Source of the DNA: Geosiphon pyriformis
Lineage: Eukaryota > Glomeromycota > Glomeromycetes > Archaeosporales > Geosiphonaceae
Length of the DNA stretch: 64,000 nucleotides
Direction of reading: 5' to 3'
Assembly (NCBI GenBank): GCA_016748015.1
Contig: JAAOMT010000219.1
Coordinates: forward strand, 176,436 to 240,435
A program made the position numbers and the translations under genes. The notes under the pieces were generated by a model that saw nothing but the letters and a program-made list of their open reading frames with translations, made no database searches and was not told where the DNA came from. Positions 23,484-37,637 of the stretch are shown piece after piece. Positions within the stretch are counted from its first letter, which is position 1. Every line of letters begins with the position of its first letter.

Positions 23484-24839
23484 TTAATCAATAGCATATG
23501 GATCAGGATTCATATAACGTCGATTTGTTGGAAAGCGAGGTGCACCTGGAACAGGTGGTAATGGCATTGAATTAGGCATCCCTATCATAGTTTGCATTAC
23601 AGGTGCCATTTGGACGGGGACAGAAGTTGGGATCGCAGCCATTTGCACATTAACCCCTGGTGGGATTGCAGCCATTTGGGCCGTCATTTGAACAGTCGGA
23701 ATAACAGCCATTGGTTGGATTACTCTGATTCCACCATTCGCCATTGCGTTTGTGTTATGTTGGATTGCATTAGAGTTATGCGGAATCTGATTTGGATTAT
23801 GTATGAGATTTTGATTATGCTGCATCTGATTTTGATTATGCTGCATCTGGTTGGGATTGTGCTGAATTTGATTGTGATTAATTTGGATTTGATTCGGATT
23901 ATGTTGTATTTGGTTAGATTGCATTGTGTTAGCCTGAATTGTATTATGTTGCATTGTATTGGTATACGCAAGTTCTTCAAAATATGGATGCTCTAAGGCT
24001 TTTTTAGCTGTAATGCGGTTGTCTGGTTGATAAACCAACATTTTATTTAATAAATCCATTCCCAATGGATCTATCATCGGTAAGTGATGCGCCATATCGG
24101 TAGCATTATAGGCCGGATAAGGCTTATGATAATCTTGATATTGTGTTACCCCTGGCCAGGTAGCTTCATTTGGCGTCCCCATTATACGAAATATCTTAAT
24201 TAATTGATCGTCGTTAGTTGTGCCAGGAAACAAGGGACGTCCAGTATACATCTCGGCCATTATACAACCAGCAGACCAGATATCAATTGATGTAGAATAT
24301 GACCTTGATCCGAGGAGTACGTCAGGCGAGCGATACCATAATGTAACAACTTCATTTGAAAAGGTCGAGACAGGAATTCCAAAAGCACGAGCAAGGCCGA
24401 AATCAGCAAGTTTAAGATTTCCATTTTTGTTGATAAGTAGATTTTGAGGCTTCAAATCTCGATGAAGGACTCGATTTTCGTGACAAAAGGAAATTCCACG
24501 AAGCATTTGATACATAAAACTCTTTATTGTGAAGGGATCTAAAGCTCCATGATTTCCGTGGGTGTCCATATATTTTTTTAAATCCTGATCCATATACTCA
24601 AATACAAGCATGAGCTTATTCTCAGTATGAATTACATCTTGAAGACGAACGATATTGCTGTGTTTCAATTCTTTCATAAGCGAAATCTCACGAATAGCTG
24701 TTGACGGAGCGCCCTCTTCAGAGTCGAGGTGGATCTCCTTTAATGCAACAATTTCACCATTCATCCGATTTTTTCCCTTGTAAACCGTGGCGTAGGTGCC
24801 TTCCCCCAGTTTCTCCAATCGATGATACTTATCTGACAT
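23484..24839 (-). CDS. PHO85: cyclin-dependent kinase Pho85 with N/Q-rich tail
   Basis: Single exon, 451 aa. Residues 1-295 form a complete [14 protein letters not shown] (Gly loop), ALKEIHL (Lys), [17 protein letters not shown] (cyclin-binding helix as in Pho85), [33 protein letters not shown] and [10 protein letters not shown]. Residues of about 300-380 form an Asn/Gln/His-rich tract of imperfect repeats (HNPNQIQ, QMQHNQN), followed by a Met/Pro/Ala-rich stretch to the C-terminus. Pho85 kinases control phosphate, glycogen and cell-cycle responses; yeast Pho85 is about 305 aa, so the tail is extra. Neighbours are HAS1 (convergent) and RPN11 (divergent). Confidence 0.94.
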   Translation of the reverse strand: MSDKYHRLEKLGEGTYATVYKGKNRMNGEIVALKEIHLDSEEGAPSTAIREISLMKELKHSNIVRLQDVIHTENKLMLVFEYMDQDLKKYMDTHGNHGALDPFTIKSFMYQMLRGISFCHENRVLHRDLKPQNLLINKNGNLKLADFGLARAFGIPVSTFSNEVVTLWYRSPDVLLGSRSYSTSIDIWSAGCIMAEMYTGRPLFPGTTNDDQLIKIFRIMGTPNEATWPGVTQYQDYHKPYPAYNATDMAHHLPMIDPLGMDLLNKMLVYQPDNRITAKKALEHPYFEELAYTNTMQHNTIQANTMQSNQIQHNPNQIQINHNQIQHNPNQMQHNQNQMQHNQNLIHNPNQIPHNSNAIQHNTNAMANGGIRVIQPMAVIPTVQMTAQMAAIPPGVNVQMAAIPTSVPVQMAPVMQTMIGMPNSMPLPPVPGAPRFPTNRRYMNPDPYAID

Positions 24840-25331
24840 TGCGGGTCAACTCTTAACTGAACGATTAGAAATGTGAAGAGATCTGAAGGTTGAGTACAAC
24901 CTTTCATAAAGTCAGTAAAAACCACAAAGATACAAATGAAGCAAAAAACCTTAGAAACACTGGCAGTTTTCCTAATGACTTCAAAATTTCACTTAAGGGT
25001 TTATACTTCGTTTGAAAAAGTTCCACAAACTGTCAAGGACCTAATAAATCATGTATTTCATATATCTACAAAAGAAATTGTGTCAACTTACGCCCATTGT
25101 TTATCTCCTTGGTGGAATCTCAGTCACGTTGCAATAATTTATCACATGGTGCCTTACCATTTACTCTGATATCATACGCCGAGCTGCGGGCTCATTAAGT
25201 ATTGGGCATTATCAATTTTTAAGCAAAAAAGTGAGTTTCCATCAAGGCTGCGAGATATCAAAGTAAAATATCAATTCCATTTGTCCCCACAAAAGGAAAG
25301 CTTCCAAGTGCTTTTGCCTGTTTTAACAATC
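24840..25331. promoter_or_regulatory. PHO85/RPN11 divergent intergenic region
   Basis: 492 bp between opposing start codons, the widest of the four divergent spacers. One 77-codon open frame at 24936-25169 has no recognisable features and is not called as a gene. Confidence 0.45.
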
Positions 25332-26696
<1,365 letters not shown>

Positions 26697-27119
26697 TTTG
26701 CAGCATAGACCAGATAGGTATAAGATATTCCTGGTTTGATCATACGTTATATAAGCGCGTGAACAAAAGAGATTTACCTATTCCTGTGTTTTAACATTTC
26801 AATTTAATTAATTTAAAACCTAAGACTTTCAAAACGACATGTTTCTATCAGTTCTTTTATTTCCCTGAAATTTTTTGAGTATTTCGGGAGGCTTCGAACA
26901 ATCATTCATTTAGGTTACACCTAATTCTAGTTCTCAAATTTGTCTTTAATTGATGGGGTCTGGAATTGCAACCTCATTTTACAGTAAATATTGCACAAAA
27001 ATACTCGGATTATAGTTAAATTTGTCTTTTTACAAGAACATTGTTTAGCAATAAGGATATAATTCAAATAAAATAAATGGTGATTTTCAATTATGTAAAA
27101 AATAAACTTGTTAATTGTA

Positions 27120-27310
27120 TGAAATTTATTTATTTATTTCAATACTTTAACAAAATGTGATCCAACTATCTACGCACATGCAACAAGGAGTATTACATAG
27201 TAGTAGTTCGCGCGCTTTCTACCTGTGACCAGCTACCTCCACTAACCAGCCAAATTATTAATTTAACTAAATGCAATCCCCAGCTATCGAACCATTCTTC
27301 TCGGTATATT
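27120..27310 (-). mobile_element. 5'-truncated LINE 3' end
   Basis: Read on the minus strand, AGCTGGTCACAGGTAGAAAG followed by ATGTAATACTCC aligns by eye with the 3' untranslated region after the ORF1-only element (CTGATCACATGTAGAAAAC ... ATAATGTAATCCC at about 30850-30895). It ends in TTGTTAAAGTATTG and an (AAAT)n tail at 27137-27151. It keeps several CG dinucleotides (CGCGCG), unlike the other copies. Confidence 0.5.
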
Positions 27311-28690
27311 AAGAAATTGTGAAATTTTATTTAAGCTACCAAAACTTTTGCAATTAGAAAATTAATTATTGTTAAAAAATCAAAAATATAATTATTTTTA
27401 AAATGTTTTATTTAATATTATTATGCAATAAATCAAAAAAAGCTTATGAAACATATTTTTAATTCAAAATGTTATTTTTTTTATCATTAAATGTGAAAAT
27501 AATTTTTTATTATCAATGAAATGTTAGTATTTTTATCGAAATAAAAATACGTATATTAATTTAAATATAAAAATACGTAAATAATTGTAAATTTTATATT
27601 ATTTATTGATTAAGTATAAAACATAGTTTCTATTTGTTTTACTTTTTTAAAAAAATTTATTTAATTCTTTCCTTTTATTAATTTTTTAAAAATAAAATTT
27701 TATATATATTAATTAAATTATTTATAATCAGATTTAGATATTTATTTGTAAAATAAATTTCATTAATAAATAAAATTGTTTTGGTTTTAAATTTTAATTT
27801 TAAAAAAATTGAAAATATTAAATTATTTTTATTTTATTATTGTTTTTTAATTGAGCTTTATTTTTTATTTAATATGCTTTAATTATGTATAATTTAACCA
27901 GAAATTCATTTAAATACAAAACAAAATTATATTATGAGAATAAATTATGTGTTTTTTATACATAATTACTTATTTAAATTTATGTTAAAACTACTTTAAT
28001 ATAAGCTTCTATTTATTTTTAATTTTTTAATAAAATTACTCAAGTTTTTTTTATTTTTAATATACTTATTAAATCAAGTTTTAACAGTTTTTTTGCAAGT
28101 TTTACAAGATTAATATATAATTTATTTATTTTACTATTAAATTTTTTACTTAAATTAATATTATTTATATATATTTTACAAAATCTTGTTATTATATTAA
28201 TATATTATATTACAATAACAATTAAGTTAATTATAATTAAAACCAAATTTTTATTTAAACTTATTAATAAATACTGATAATTTAACAATAAAATTATATT
28301 TTAAATATGTTTTTAAAAAAATTTGATTTTTATATTAAACTTAATTGCAATTTAACAATTTAAAAATAAAATTGATAAACTAATTTATAACAACTTTATT
28401 ACATTTAAAAATTTTAATAAAATTTTATTTAAATTAAAAAAATCAATTTTATAAATTAAAACCAAATAATTTAATATTTACAATACTGTTTAATATTAAA
28501 AGTTTTTTATTAAATATACACTTTTTTAATTTTAAAATTTTTTAAAATGTAAAAATAATACTTTTGTATTTTTAACAACAATTAAATTCAAATAATTAAA
28601 AAATAAAACATATTAATTATAAATTTGCCTAATTATATTACTAGTTTTTTACTAGATATCTTAATTAAAAAAAAAAACTCTTTGTCTCCT
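27311..28690. other. AT-rich stretch upstream of LINE-like ORF1
   Basis: About 1.4 kb of almost pure A/T with no gene. It abuts the ORF1 start of the next element and may be its 5' untranslated region or an AT-rich insertion target. Confidence 0.5.
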
Positions 28691-28697
28691 TAATTTT

Positions 28698-30945
28698 ATG
28701 ATCACAACCAGAGCAAAGAGTAAAAAGGCTGCACCTGATATTTGTCCTAAGATATCTAATAAAATTTCAACCAGAGGAGCTCTTTCTGTTGTAAAAGCAA
28801 CTAGGCAAAACGTTTTAGAAGTCTTCCCCTTATCCAGTAATCGTAAAAAGCTGCCTTTGGTAGCCACTGAATCAACTTCCTCATCTTTGACTGGTTTTTT
28901 ACCAGTCAAAGTTCCTTTAAAGAGACACACTTGGGTTAGTCCCAGTGTTGCCTCCACCCTGACTAAGAGCCCAAAAGTTTTTAATAATAGACCAGTAAAT
29001 AAGCTGGTTTTTCCCTCTATAGACTCAACATCTGGTGCTTCTGGCACCACCTCTTCAAAAAAAATGGTCAAAAAGACCAAAAGTTCAGAAAAGTGGGTGC
29101 AGTCACTTGCCTCTGCTATTGTTACATCGAACCCCTTTGTGGTTCTCAATGAGATCTTAGATGAGATCTTAATAGCATCATCTGGCATGTCATCCAAGAT
29201 GGGCCAAGATCAACCACTGGCTGTATTGCCAAATATGGTGTTTTTCGGCAGATCATTGCCAGTTTTAGAAGCAAAACAATCTTCTCCTGTTGGGTCACCT
29301 GTTCATGGGAACTGGGCTAATCAAATAGAAACTGATTTATCTTCTCCTCTAGTTTCTGGTGCTACTTCTGGTGGTGCTTGGAAAACTATTATTAGTCATC
29401 AAAGGTTTGCTGGGTGGGTGGCCTCCACTCTGGTGCCTGGTGCTACTTTTAAGATCAAATTGGCTCATGTTAAGACTGTTTTTCAGTCTGTGCATGGTTT
29501 CTTGGGTGCTAAATCTGTTTCAAAAGACAATGTGAAGCTTTTCTGTATGGAGTTTGTTTCTCAACAGTCTTTGGAAGCTGTGTTTCTGGTTGAGCTTACA
29601 AGCTCTGTTCATTTGACCACTCTCAAAATTGCCAAGTCTTTGGTGGTTTCTGAATTTGGTTCCTTTTCTGCTGCTGTTATACTACATGATGTACCTTTGA
29701 GTGTGTCTGCTGCTAACATTAAGTTGGCTCTCAGTGTGTTTGATAGTGTCACTCATGTTGTGCTGAAGCCTGCTGGTATTTGGCAGTATGTGGTGGTTTA
29801 TTTTAAAAAGTTGAACTCTGCTGTGTCTGCCTTGAAGCATTGGTCAGTCTTAGTGGACAAGAATAGTATTAGAATCCTCCCTTTGGTGAATTAAAATGAG
29901 ACTATTTTGTCTCGTGATAAGTTTAAAGCCAAATTGGTCAACCTTCCCCCTGGCTGTACTGCCTTTGAAATCAGTGATATGATTTCTCAGATTGGTGGTC
30001 AAACATGTTTCATCTCTCGTTTTTCTGATTCTGGTCATTGTTCCTGGTTTGCTTTGGTTATATTTGACTCTCAAGATGATTTGGATTCTGCTGCAGTCAA
30101 GACTGGTACTCTAAGGAAATGCCATATCTGGTGGGAAACTCCTGGCTGCCGGCGCTGCTTTAGGTGTCAAGAAATAGACCATTTGGCTGTGGATTGCAAG
30201 ATTTCCCCACCTTCCACTCTCAAAGTTTCCAAGGTTTTCAAGTCTCATTTTGTGGGTTCTGCTTCATATGTCAAGACTGTTGCTCCTTCTGGTCTTTCTG
30301 AGTTTCCTTCTTTAGTGGCTTTTTCAGCTGCTTCTGCTGCTGATCCTGCTGTTAGTTCCAGGTTGAACTCTTTGGAAAAGCAGATTTCGGATTTGGCTGC
30401 TCTGGTTAAGTCTATTGTTGAGTCTATTGGTTCTTTGGTTGCTTTAGTGTCTCATCTTCTTGATAATAATGCCATTAAGGCTGTTCAGATTGAGAAAAAT
30501 ATTGTTTCCATGAAGAGTGCTGCTAACAATTTTTCTAACCTCATGGTTGGAGTTTCCAAGAACATTGCTTGTTTTAGATCTGAGATTGACTTTGGTGATA
30601 TGAATTATGATAGTGTTCTGGCTGCTAAGCCTTCTTTTTTGAGTGAAGACACTATTGAGCATGTCATTGCTTTGTGGCGAATGTCTGGTGCTGAAATCAG
30701 AGGCAATATTAAGTCTATTAGATTGTTTCTTAGTGAGTTTATTTTTGACTCTAGGAATCTAAATAGTATTATTGAGAGAATTTGTGAGTTGGAGTTATTC
30801 TCACCTACTTTTGATTCAGCGTAGTGAGTCCTTGATTGGGCCGAGTGTCTGATCACATGTAGAAAACACATGATTTATGCCTATAATGTAATCCCTTCTA
30901 TGGTATTATAGTTTAGGTAGTATTTGGGTCTTGTTTGTTAAAATA
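28698..30945 (+). mobile_element. ORF1-only LINE-like element
   Basis: One long frame (28698-30824, 709 codons) interrupted once by TAA at 29892-29894, where the reading VN-stop-NETILSRDKF suggests an original CAA. Downstream come a 3' untranslated region and an A-rich end (AATATAATAAAAAAAAATA, about 30945). The protein has a Ser/Thr/Lys-rich N-terminus, an RRM-like middle, one CCHC knuckle (CFRCQEIDHLAVDC) and a C-terminal coiled coil, as in LINE nucleic-acid chaperone proteins. No endonuclease or reverse transcriptase follows. It would need enzymes from full LINEs in trans. Confidence 0.75.
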
Positions 30946-31300
30946 TAATAAAAAAAAATATTACTAATTATATTTAATTGGTTTTAAAAGTATTTTTTAA
31001 AATCATACTTTTTTTTAACTTAAAAATTCTAATATTATTTATTTTATAGTTTGCTAAAATAGCATATAAAAAATTAACAAAAAAAAAGTGTTAAAATTTA
31101 GAATAATATTATAACAAATTATATATAAAAAAATGTTTTATTTATATAATAATTAATTACAAATTAACAAAATAAAATTTTGTTTTCTTATTTATTTTAT
31201 TTTATTATTAAGTAATTTACAGTTAAAATTTTTTATAAAAAAGTTGATTTTTACAACAAAATAATTACATATTTATTATTAATATTATTATTAAGTGCAG
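30946..31300. other. AT-rich spacer
   Basis: About 350 bp of A/T-rich sequence between two retroelements. No gene seen. Confidence 0.5.
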
Positions 31301-31589
31301 CTTAATTATTATCTAGTATACAGAGACAAAACAAAATAAATTAAACTAAATATAGCTTATGTACTTTCTACACATGACCAGTCACTTGGACCTATCAAAA
31401 CAGTACTACACACTTACAAGAACCTTACTATTATTGTTCAAGCTGGAAAAAAACAAACAATGCTTCTACAAACCAAAGTTAACTGCAAAAAATTCAATAA
31501 TACTAAGCAAGCAAACAACATCTTCACATAACTGTCTGAGCAAACCATGTACTGAAGCAAAAACCCCACTTGTATCATAAACCAAATCA

Positions 31590-34500
31590 CTTTTTTCCAT
31601 ATCAGCTTTAAATTTGAAGCTTAGTAATTACAACCTACTATGATAATTATCAGTTAAACAGCAAACAAAATTGACCACAATTATTACAGCTCTCTTCCTG
31701 TTATTAAAAACAGAAACGACCTCCCTAATCCAATTCTTAAAAACAAAGCCTTTACATAATACAGTATACATATTAATATTTAAGGTCTGTAAAAGAGTAC
31801 ATAATACCAAAGATGAAGCAAAAAGATGATCATCTGCCAAAGATTTCCACAAATTGGTACAATCAAAAACAATCTCAGAATACACCAAGACATCTGCAAA
31901 GCAAATAAAAACATGATCAGAAAATTCAACATTACTGCACATCAAACATAAAATATTTGGATAATTCTTGTTATATATTTTTTTGCAAACAGCTACTGGT
32001 AATCTCCTGTGTACAGCTTTCATTAGATATGTGTGAAGAGTGGCCAATTTCTTGCTAGTAAATTCTGTCAACATGTAAGAATTTGAGTGCCAAATGGAGG
32101 CAGTACACTCCTAATCTATAAACCTAATGATTAAGTTGTCTAAAACATTTACACCAAAGCCAGTTTTCTATAAAGTCTGGTTTATAGTTTGATAAATGTT
32201 GTGAACAAAATGATAAGTATTACCTGAGACAATAAGACCATTAGCTATAAGAAACCTTTTACTTATTTCAACTGAAAAAACAATATCTGAATGTGATGCA
32301 GTACAAGCTAAAGTGTCTGCATAATTATTGCCAAAAATGCTTGAGTGTTCTTTCACCTTTACTCAGCTTACAGAAATGTCTTTTGACCTAATCAAATTAA
32401 CAATGTAATGCTGTTCTATCCAGTACTAATTCCAAAAATCAGGCTGATTCAGCTCACATTCTGACAAACATGTGACCAAAGCTGTTTGGCTATCTGTGTG
32501 TAAAACAACTAAACAAGATAAAGAAATACACTTCAAAGCCAAGACTATTATCTGTAATTCCACTAGTGTAAAAGACAACAAATCCTGTATCTTAACACTC
32601 ATATTCATATCAATCTCAAAAAAATAAGCTGCTGCTTTACAAACTACATCTTTTATATCTAGTTTACTTAATGAACTATCAGTGTAAACATTTATTTCTC
32701 CAGCCCAAATTTTATGTAAGCTTTCATGTACATTTATAAAATCACTTGAGCAAAAAAAACCAGAACTGGTTGCAATGGCAGTATAACTACCAGATTCTAC
32801 TAGACAATTGTTCATATATACCAAGATCTTATTGAACCAAGCTGACATCAGATCTTTAAGACTCAATTTTTTCTAATTCCAGAAAGTCTTCTACTCCATA
32901 ATACTATTATGCTTTGTTATTAGACAATTCCCAAAAGTGACACCAAAATACTTCAAAAAATACATCACATTAAAATAGTAAGTGGCTTCCAAGATCTCAA
33001 ACATTGAAAAACAATTAAGATTATGAAATACACTAGATATGTCATTAGCCAGAGAAATATTTACATCTAAAAAAACCCTCACAATTTCAGCCAGAAAATT
33101 ATTCAATGAATTGACTTTTAATTTGACTGGACAATGCAAAAGATTCAGAGGTGTCTATCCTAAAATTTGCAAGTACAAAACATAATATTCAAACAGACAG
33201 CCAAGAATTCCAGGAGCATTAGAGAAACTAATTACTGAAGCAATCTTTGCTTCAGCCTGTACCTGTTCAAAAGACTTTAAATTGTACAAAAAAAAATGAT
33301 GCAAGACTTTATTGGAAAAATTTCTTGGCAAAAAGGCTTTAGACCTATGTTTTTTTCTAATCAAAACATCCCACTTTTGGCATACACTTTTAGCAATAAA
33401 GCTGAACTGTGTATAATAACTGATGATAAACTAAAGAACTACTGAAACCAAATAAGAAAATTGCTTGTTTGACATTGTCTTCTTGAAAACCATATTTAAA
33501 AAAAATCTAATATCTACATAAGTCTTAACAAGACTTGGTTTGGATAAAGTCTCCATGAACAAAAAAATACTCAGATATCTATAAGCTTCACTCCTTTTTG
33601 CAATGGAAATGGGTCAGCCACTAATGTACAAAGAAGCATTTGACACTCTCTAATTAATGGAAATTGTCACAGTCTTGTCATTGTTAATAAAAATGTCATT
33701 AATCTTAAAAAACTCACTAGCAATATCCAAAATGTATTGTGTTGATGTTTGGTTATTACCTGCCCATATTGTATCATCAATAAAAGCACTAACAGCAAAG
33801 AAAGAAAATCTACTGCCACAGATTTTAATCCTACCAATTCTTGCCACAAAATTTGATCCTATAACTACACAGTTATTCCTGTCTTTTAACTTCACACAAC
33901 AAAGGATCATAAAAAATCCTCCAAAGAAGTGGTAAAAATACCTCACTCTAATTCAACCCATTATGAACTATATAGCTGTTAAAAAAACCAAAGTCAGTTA
34001 TAATTTTATTTATTCTGTTCTTATAAATATTTCCAAAAAATTTAATGAATCTAATACATATTTTGATGTATTTCAGACTGGACTTTGAATAATGCCACCT
34101 AACTGAATCATATGCTTTGTACATGTTTTGCAAAACCAACCAAATTTTCCAACTCTTTTCCAAGGCATCTTTTATCACTGAGCTTACAACAAATACAGGA
34201 GATTAAGTCAAAGTGCTCATCAAGACCAAGAAATTATTATCACAGAGAACATTGAACTTGCTATAAACAGATAAAATTCAATTAAACAGAATCTTGAACA
34301 GAATTTTTCTTATTGTTTCCAACAGTGCTATTGACTTGGTGTTAGTCAAAATACTATCCTAATTATAAGGCTTGAAAATTATAAATACCTAGAATCTCTT
34401 TCAAGAAACAGAAATATCACTATTTGTTAAATAAAAATTCAACAAATTCAAGAAACAAACTATTATATCATTATCACAATGCTTTTACAACTCATTAATT

Positions 34501-35990
34501 ATGCCAGAAAGACCAGCTGCCTTGTTATCAGACAACTCACTGACCACCAATGACAACTCACCCAAACTAATTTCACTTATCACATTCGAAAAAACATTAT
34601 TATTTACATAAGCCAAGAGGATATATTGTCAAGCCCACAAATCTGGCACAAACAAAGAAACTTTCTACTTATGAGTTCATTCCACCATAATTTCATTCAC
34701 CTTAGACTTAACTATCTCAGACTTCAGAATCAGCTTATCTTCAACTACCAAATAGTTTAGAACAACTTTGTGAAATAAATGTTTTAAGATGCTTCTAATT
34801 ATACCATTTTTATTCAAATTAAAGCTCTTTATTTACTTATCAATCATATTCTTGATAGATCTACTCTTGACAAGCTCTGTTTTATAATACTTGGACTTCT
34901 AATAATTTTTCTTGACTTTTAATAAATGTTCACATAAATCAGCCAACTTTATACTATTCTAAAACAAAACAATAAACCTAAAAGCTTCAACATTATTAAA
35001 GTTTATTCAAATTTAAACAAGACAATTCAGCACAGCTATTTTATTCAAACTCACACATTTTGTCAACTTAGCAACCAAAAATTCCAACTTGAAAAATTTC
35101 AAAGACTGCTTATTTCTCAAGCAATCTAATTCACAAAACCAGTGTTTAGAAAATATCTCATTAGTTGAATCACATATGACATCTCTTAACACCTTCTACA
35201 TTTTGTCTAAATCCCTATTTTCTTTTGCAACTATAAAAAAATCCAAAGAGACAGATAACATAGCCAAAAAACACTTCTTAAATTGTACTCACTTGGCTTT
35301 ATCTACACATTTTAATTTAAATTTTCAACAGTCCTTATTAATCTGTTTGTGAATACTGTTCAGACAAGTGTTTACCAAACCCCCCAACCCAACTGAGACC
35401 CCAACTATATTATAATTGGTGTTAAAAAACTCAAACACTAAGGTAACCTCATGTTTAACAATAGCCAAAAAAAAATTCTTACTCACAAAAATGTAATCAA
35501 TGACCTTTTCCATCTTTCTTAAATTGCTTTAAGTGAATAATTTGCTCAAAAGATGGCCATCTAATAAGTTGACCAACCCCAAATTTGAATATTTTTTAAA
35601 ACTTGCACTTTTTCTAATCTCATCTTTATTAAAGTTGTTACCAAGAACCATAAATAAACTTGTATTGACAGCTTTGGCAATCAGTGAATTAACACTTAAA
35701 GCTTGAGCAAAACATGCTTTGGCTGAAGTCCCAGCATACAAATCCAAAAACATAACTAAAAGCTTATTCTTAAACAATAAGTAAACAGAAATAACATGAC
35801 CAGAAATCTCTTTAATTTTTGAAACATGTTAAGCTAAAGAACAGTTCATTACAATAGCCACACCTGCACCAAAAAAACTTTTTTCCATACCAGAAATAAA
35901 TATCCAAACTCTCTTAAACTTGTTTTTAATCCAAGGCCCAGCATTTGGTTTTAACTTGGTCTCAGTAAAAATAGAAACTATATTACCAGA
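31590..35990 (-). pseudogene. LINE ORF2 (endonuclease-RT-RNase H), broken
   Basis: Endonuclease remnants at 35325-35777 (LDLYAGTSAKACFAQ, KVIDYIFVSKN). Reverse transcriptase at 33150-34180 (LQNMYKAYDSVRWHYS; catalytic AFIDDTIWAGN still present; INNDKTV). RNase H at 32168-32866 (VYTDSSLS, VELQIIVLALK, LHTDSQTAL, NNYADTLA). The C-terminal segment at 31628-32074 has CLMCSNVEFSDHVFICF. Multiple stops and frame changes mean no working protein. Confidence 0.85.
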
Positions 35991-36009
35991 TTCCAAATGC
36001 CAATAAATA

Positions 36010-37617
36010 ATGTTCTCTTACTTAGCCAAATTTGTTATATTTCTAATATTACATGTGACAATTTTCCAAATTAGACTGATCATTGAGGAAGAGATTTGGA
36101 AAACATACTACCAGCCAAGATTAAATTATCTAATCATACTAAAAGACTCAGTACTAAAGCAGAAAGTCCACTCAGCATGTCTTTTAGTTTTTTTATCTCA
36201 GAAGAGACAGAAGAGTTTGAAATTATAGCAATTTTACTACCAATGACTTCATCTGAGCCCTTTCTTATTACTACATTACCTATTTGATCCTGTAATGAAG
36301 GGGTCATTAACAGCTAACATCCAGGGCTAGACTGAGAAACTGCCAACATAAGTGACTCCAACCTCTTAGCCAACTTACCAATTTGTTTCACAAGACTGGT
36401 AAGGCTGCTTTTAATGTTCACTAAATGTAATTCCAAATTAATAACAACAGGCAAAAGGGTTTTATCTCCAAAAAGAAACCAGAGTAAGCCAAACCATTGT
36501 GTGCAGAAAGAAGAAGAAAAAAAGACTCACCAATTATCTTTGTTTAAGAAGCATCACCAAAAGAGACAGAATAAGCAATAAGAGCTGAACACTTGACATA
36601 GATAAAAGCCAGTCTGTTTTTATCCTCTTTAGACAGTATTTTACAAGAAGAAGCACCAAAAAAATTTTTTTTCTTATCAGAAACACAGTCCAATAATGTA
36701 TAACCCAATTTCTTATACTTAGCACATTTGGCAAAGCCCAATTAAGATCAACATAGATTGGTATTCCTTAACACTAAAGTGGTCCTTATAACAGCATGTA
36801 GAAAAGCTATAGAGTCAAAACAAACAATCATACATCTGGCTTAAGCATAAGTAACTTGATAACAATTGATAACACAAATTTTTCCACCCACTAAGTTAAT
36901 GTAATCCCAAATATCATGTGCATTGGTCTCCAAAGACAAAATGTAAAGCAACATCTTATGATTATCTCTTTTATCTCAAGATTCCTTGTCTTTATCTAAT
37001 CTAGCAACACACACAGCATTTTTCTCAATTAAAATGAACTATTTTGTCATGACCAAATTAGTATAATCTGACTGCTTAAACTCAACCACAGCCTTTTGCC
37101 AAAGTCCTACCAACTGTATCTTGATCAACTTAATTATTCCAAACTTAGATAGCACAGTATGTACAGCCTTAGCTAATGTTCTAACAAGAATTTTTTTCAC
37201 CACTACAGCCTAATCTGAATAACTAGTAGATATCTTGAGATTGGTATTTACCAAGATCTTTGCCATTTTTGCCATTTTAGAAGCTTGTGCTAAGCTTAAT
37301 TTGGAAGTAAATATTGCTTTGATGATTCCAAAAAATTTTAAAGGAATAGAGGCCACTCCAAAACCATTGATTTTTGAAAACAATTTTCTAATTGCTACTA
37401 GTTTCTCCTAAGAGAATTTTTCAACTACTTTATCTAAACCAATATCTAAAACAAATGATTTCCTAACTGAAACATTAACCAAAGTCTTTAAAAAAGAAAG
37501 AAGAATCAAGAAAGCATCTAATAAAACATTATTATTATTACTATTACTCAAAAAGTTGATTTTTTTCAGTGGCTTTCTCAGTGCTTTTTTGGTCTTAGCA
37601 CTTGGACTCTTTGGCAT
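36010..37617 (-). pseudogene. LINE ORF1 (RNA-binding protein), broken
   Basis: Starts MPKSPSAKTKKALRK. An RRM-like region around 37090-37250 (AVHTVLSKFGIIKLIKIQ, LWQKAVVEFK) is followed by a decayed zinc knuckle at about 36700-36730 (CAKYKKLGYTLLDC) in which the second Cys and the His are replaced by Tyr. A coiled-coil-like tail follows. Several in-frame stops. Confidence 0.75.
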
Positions 37618-37637
37618 TTAATCAGCATCCTTGTCAT

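Larger units (their letters stand above)
31300..37637 (-). mobile_element. full-length decayed LINE, minus strand
   Basis: In order from its 5' end: ORF1 (from 37617), endonuclease, reverse transcriptase, RNase H, C-terminal Cys/His segment and a 3' region resembling that of the ORF1-only element. All parts are present in the correct order but many stops and frameshifts break them. The right end touches the LTR at 37638. Confidence 0.85.

Noticed and set aside
23592-23996. 134-codon frame antisense to PHO85
   Set aside because: Shadow of the repetitive N/Q-coding tail, with no family features.
24936-25169. 77-codon frame in the PHO85/RPN11 spacer
   Set aside because: Short, unrecognisable and inside a likely promoter region.
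27280-27310. tRNA gene suggested by GGTTCGAT on the minus strand
   Set aside because: No acceptor stem or D/anticodon arms can be formed around it; it lies in a LINE 3' fragment.
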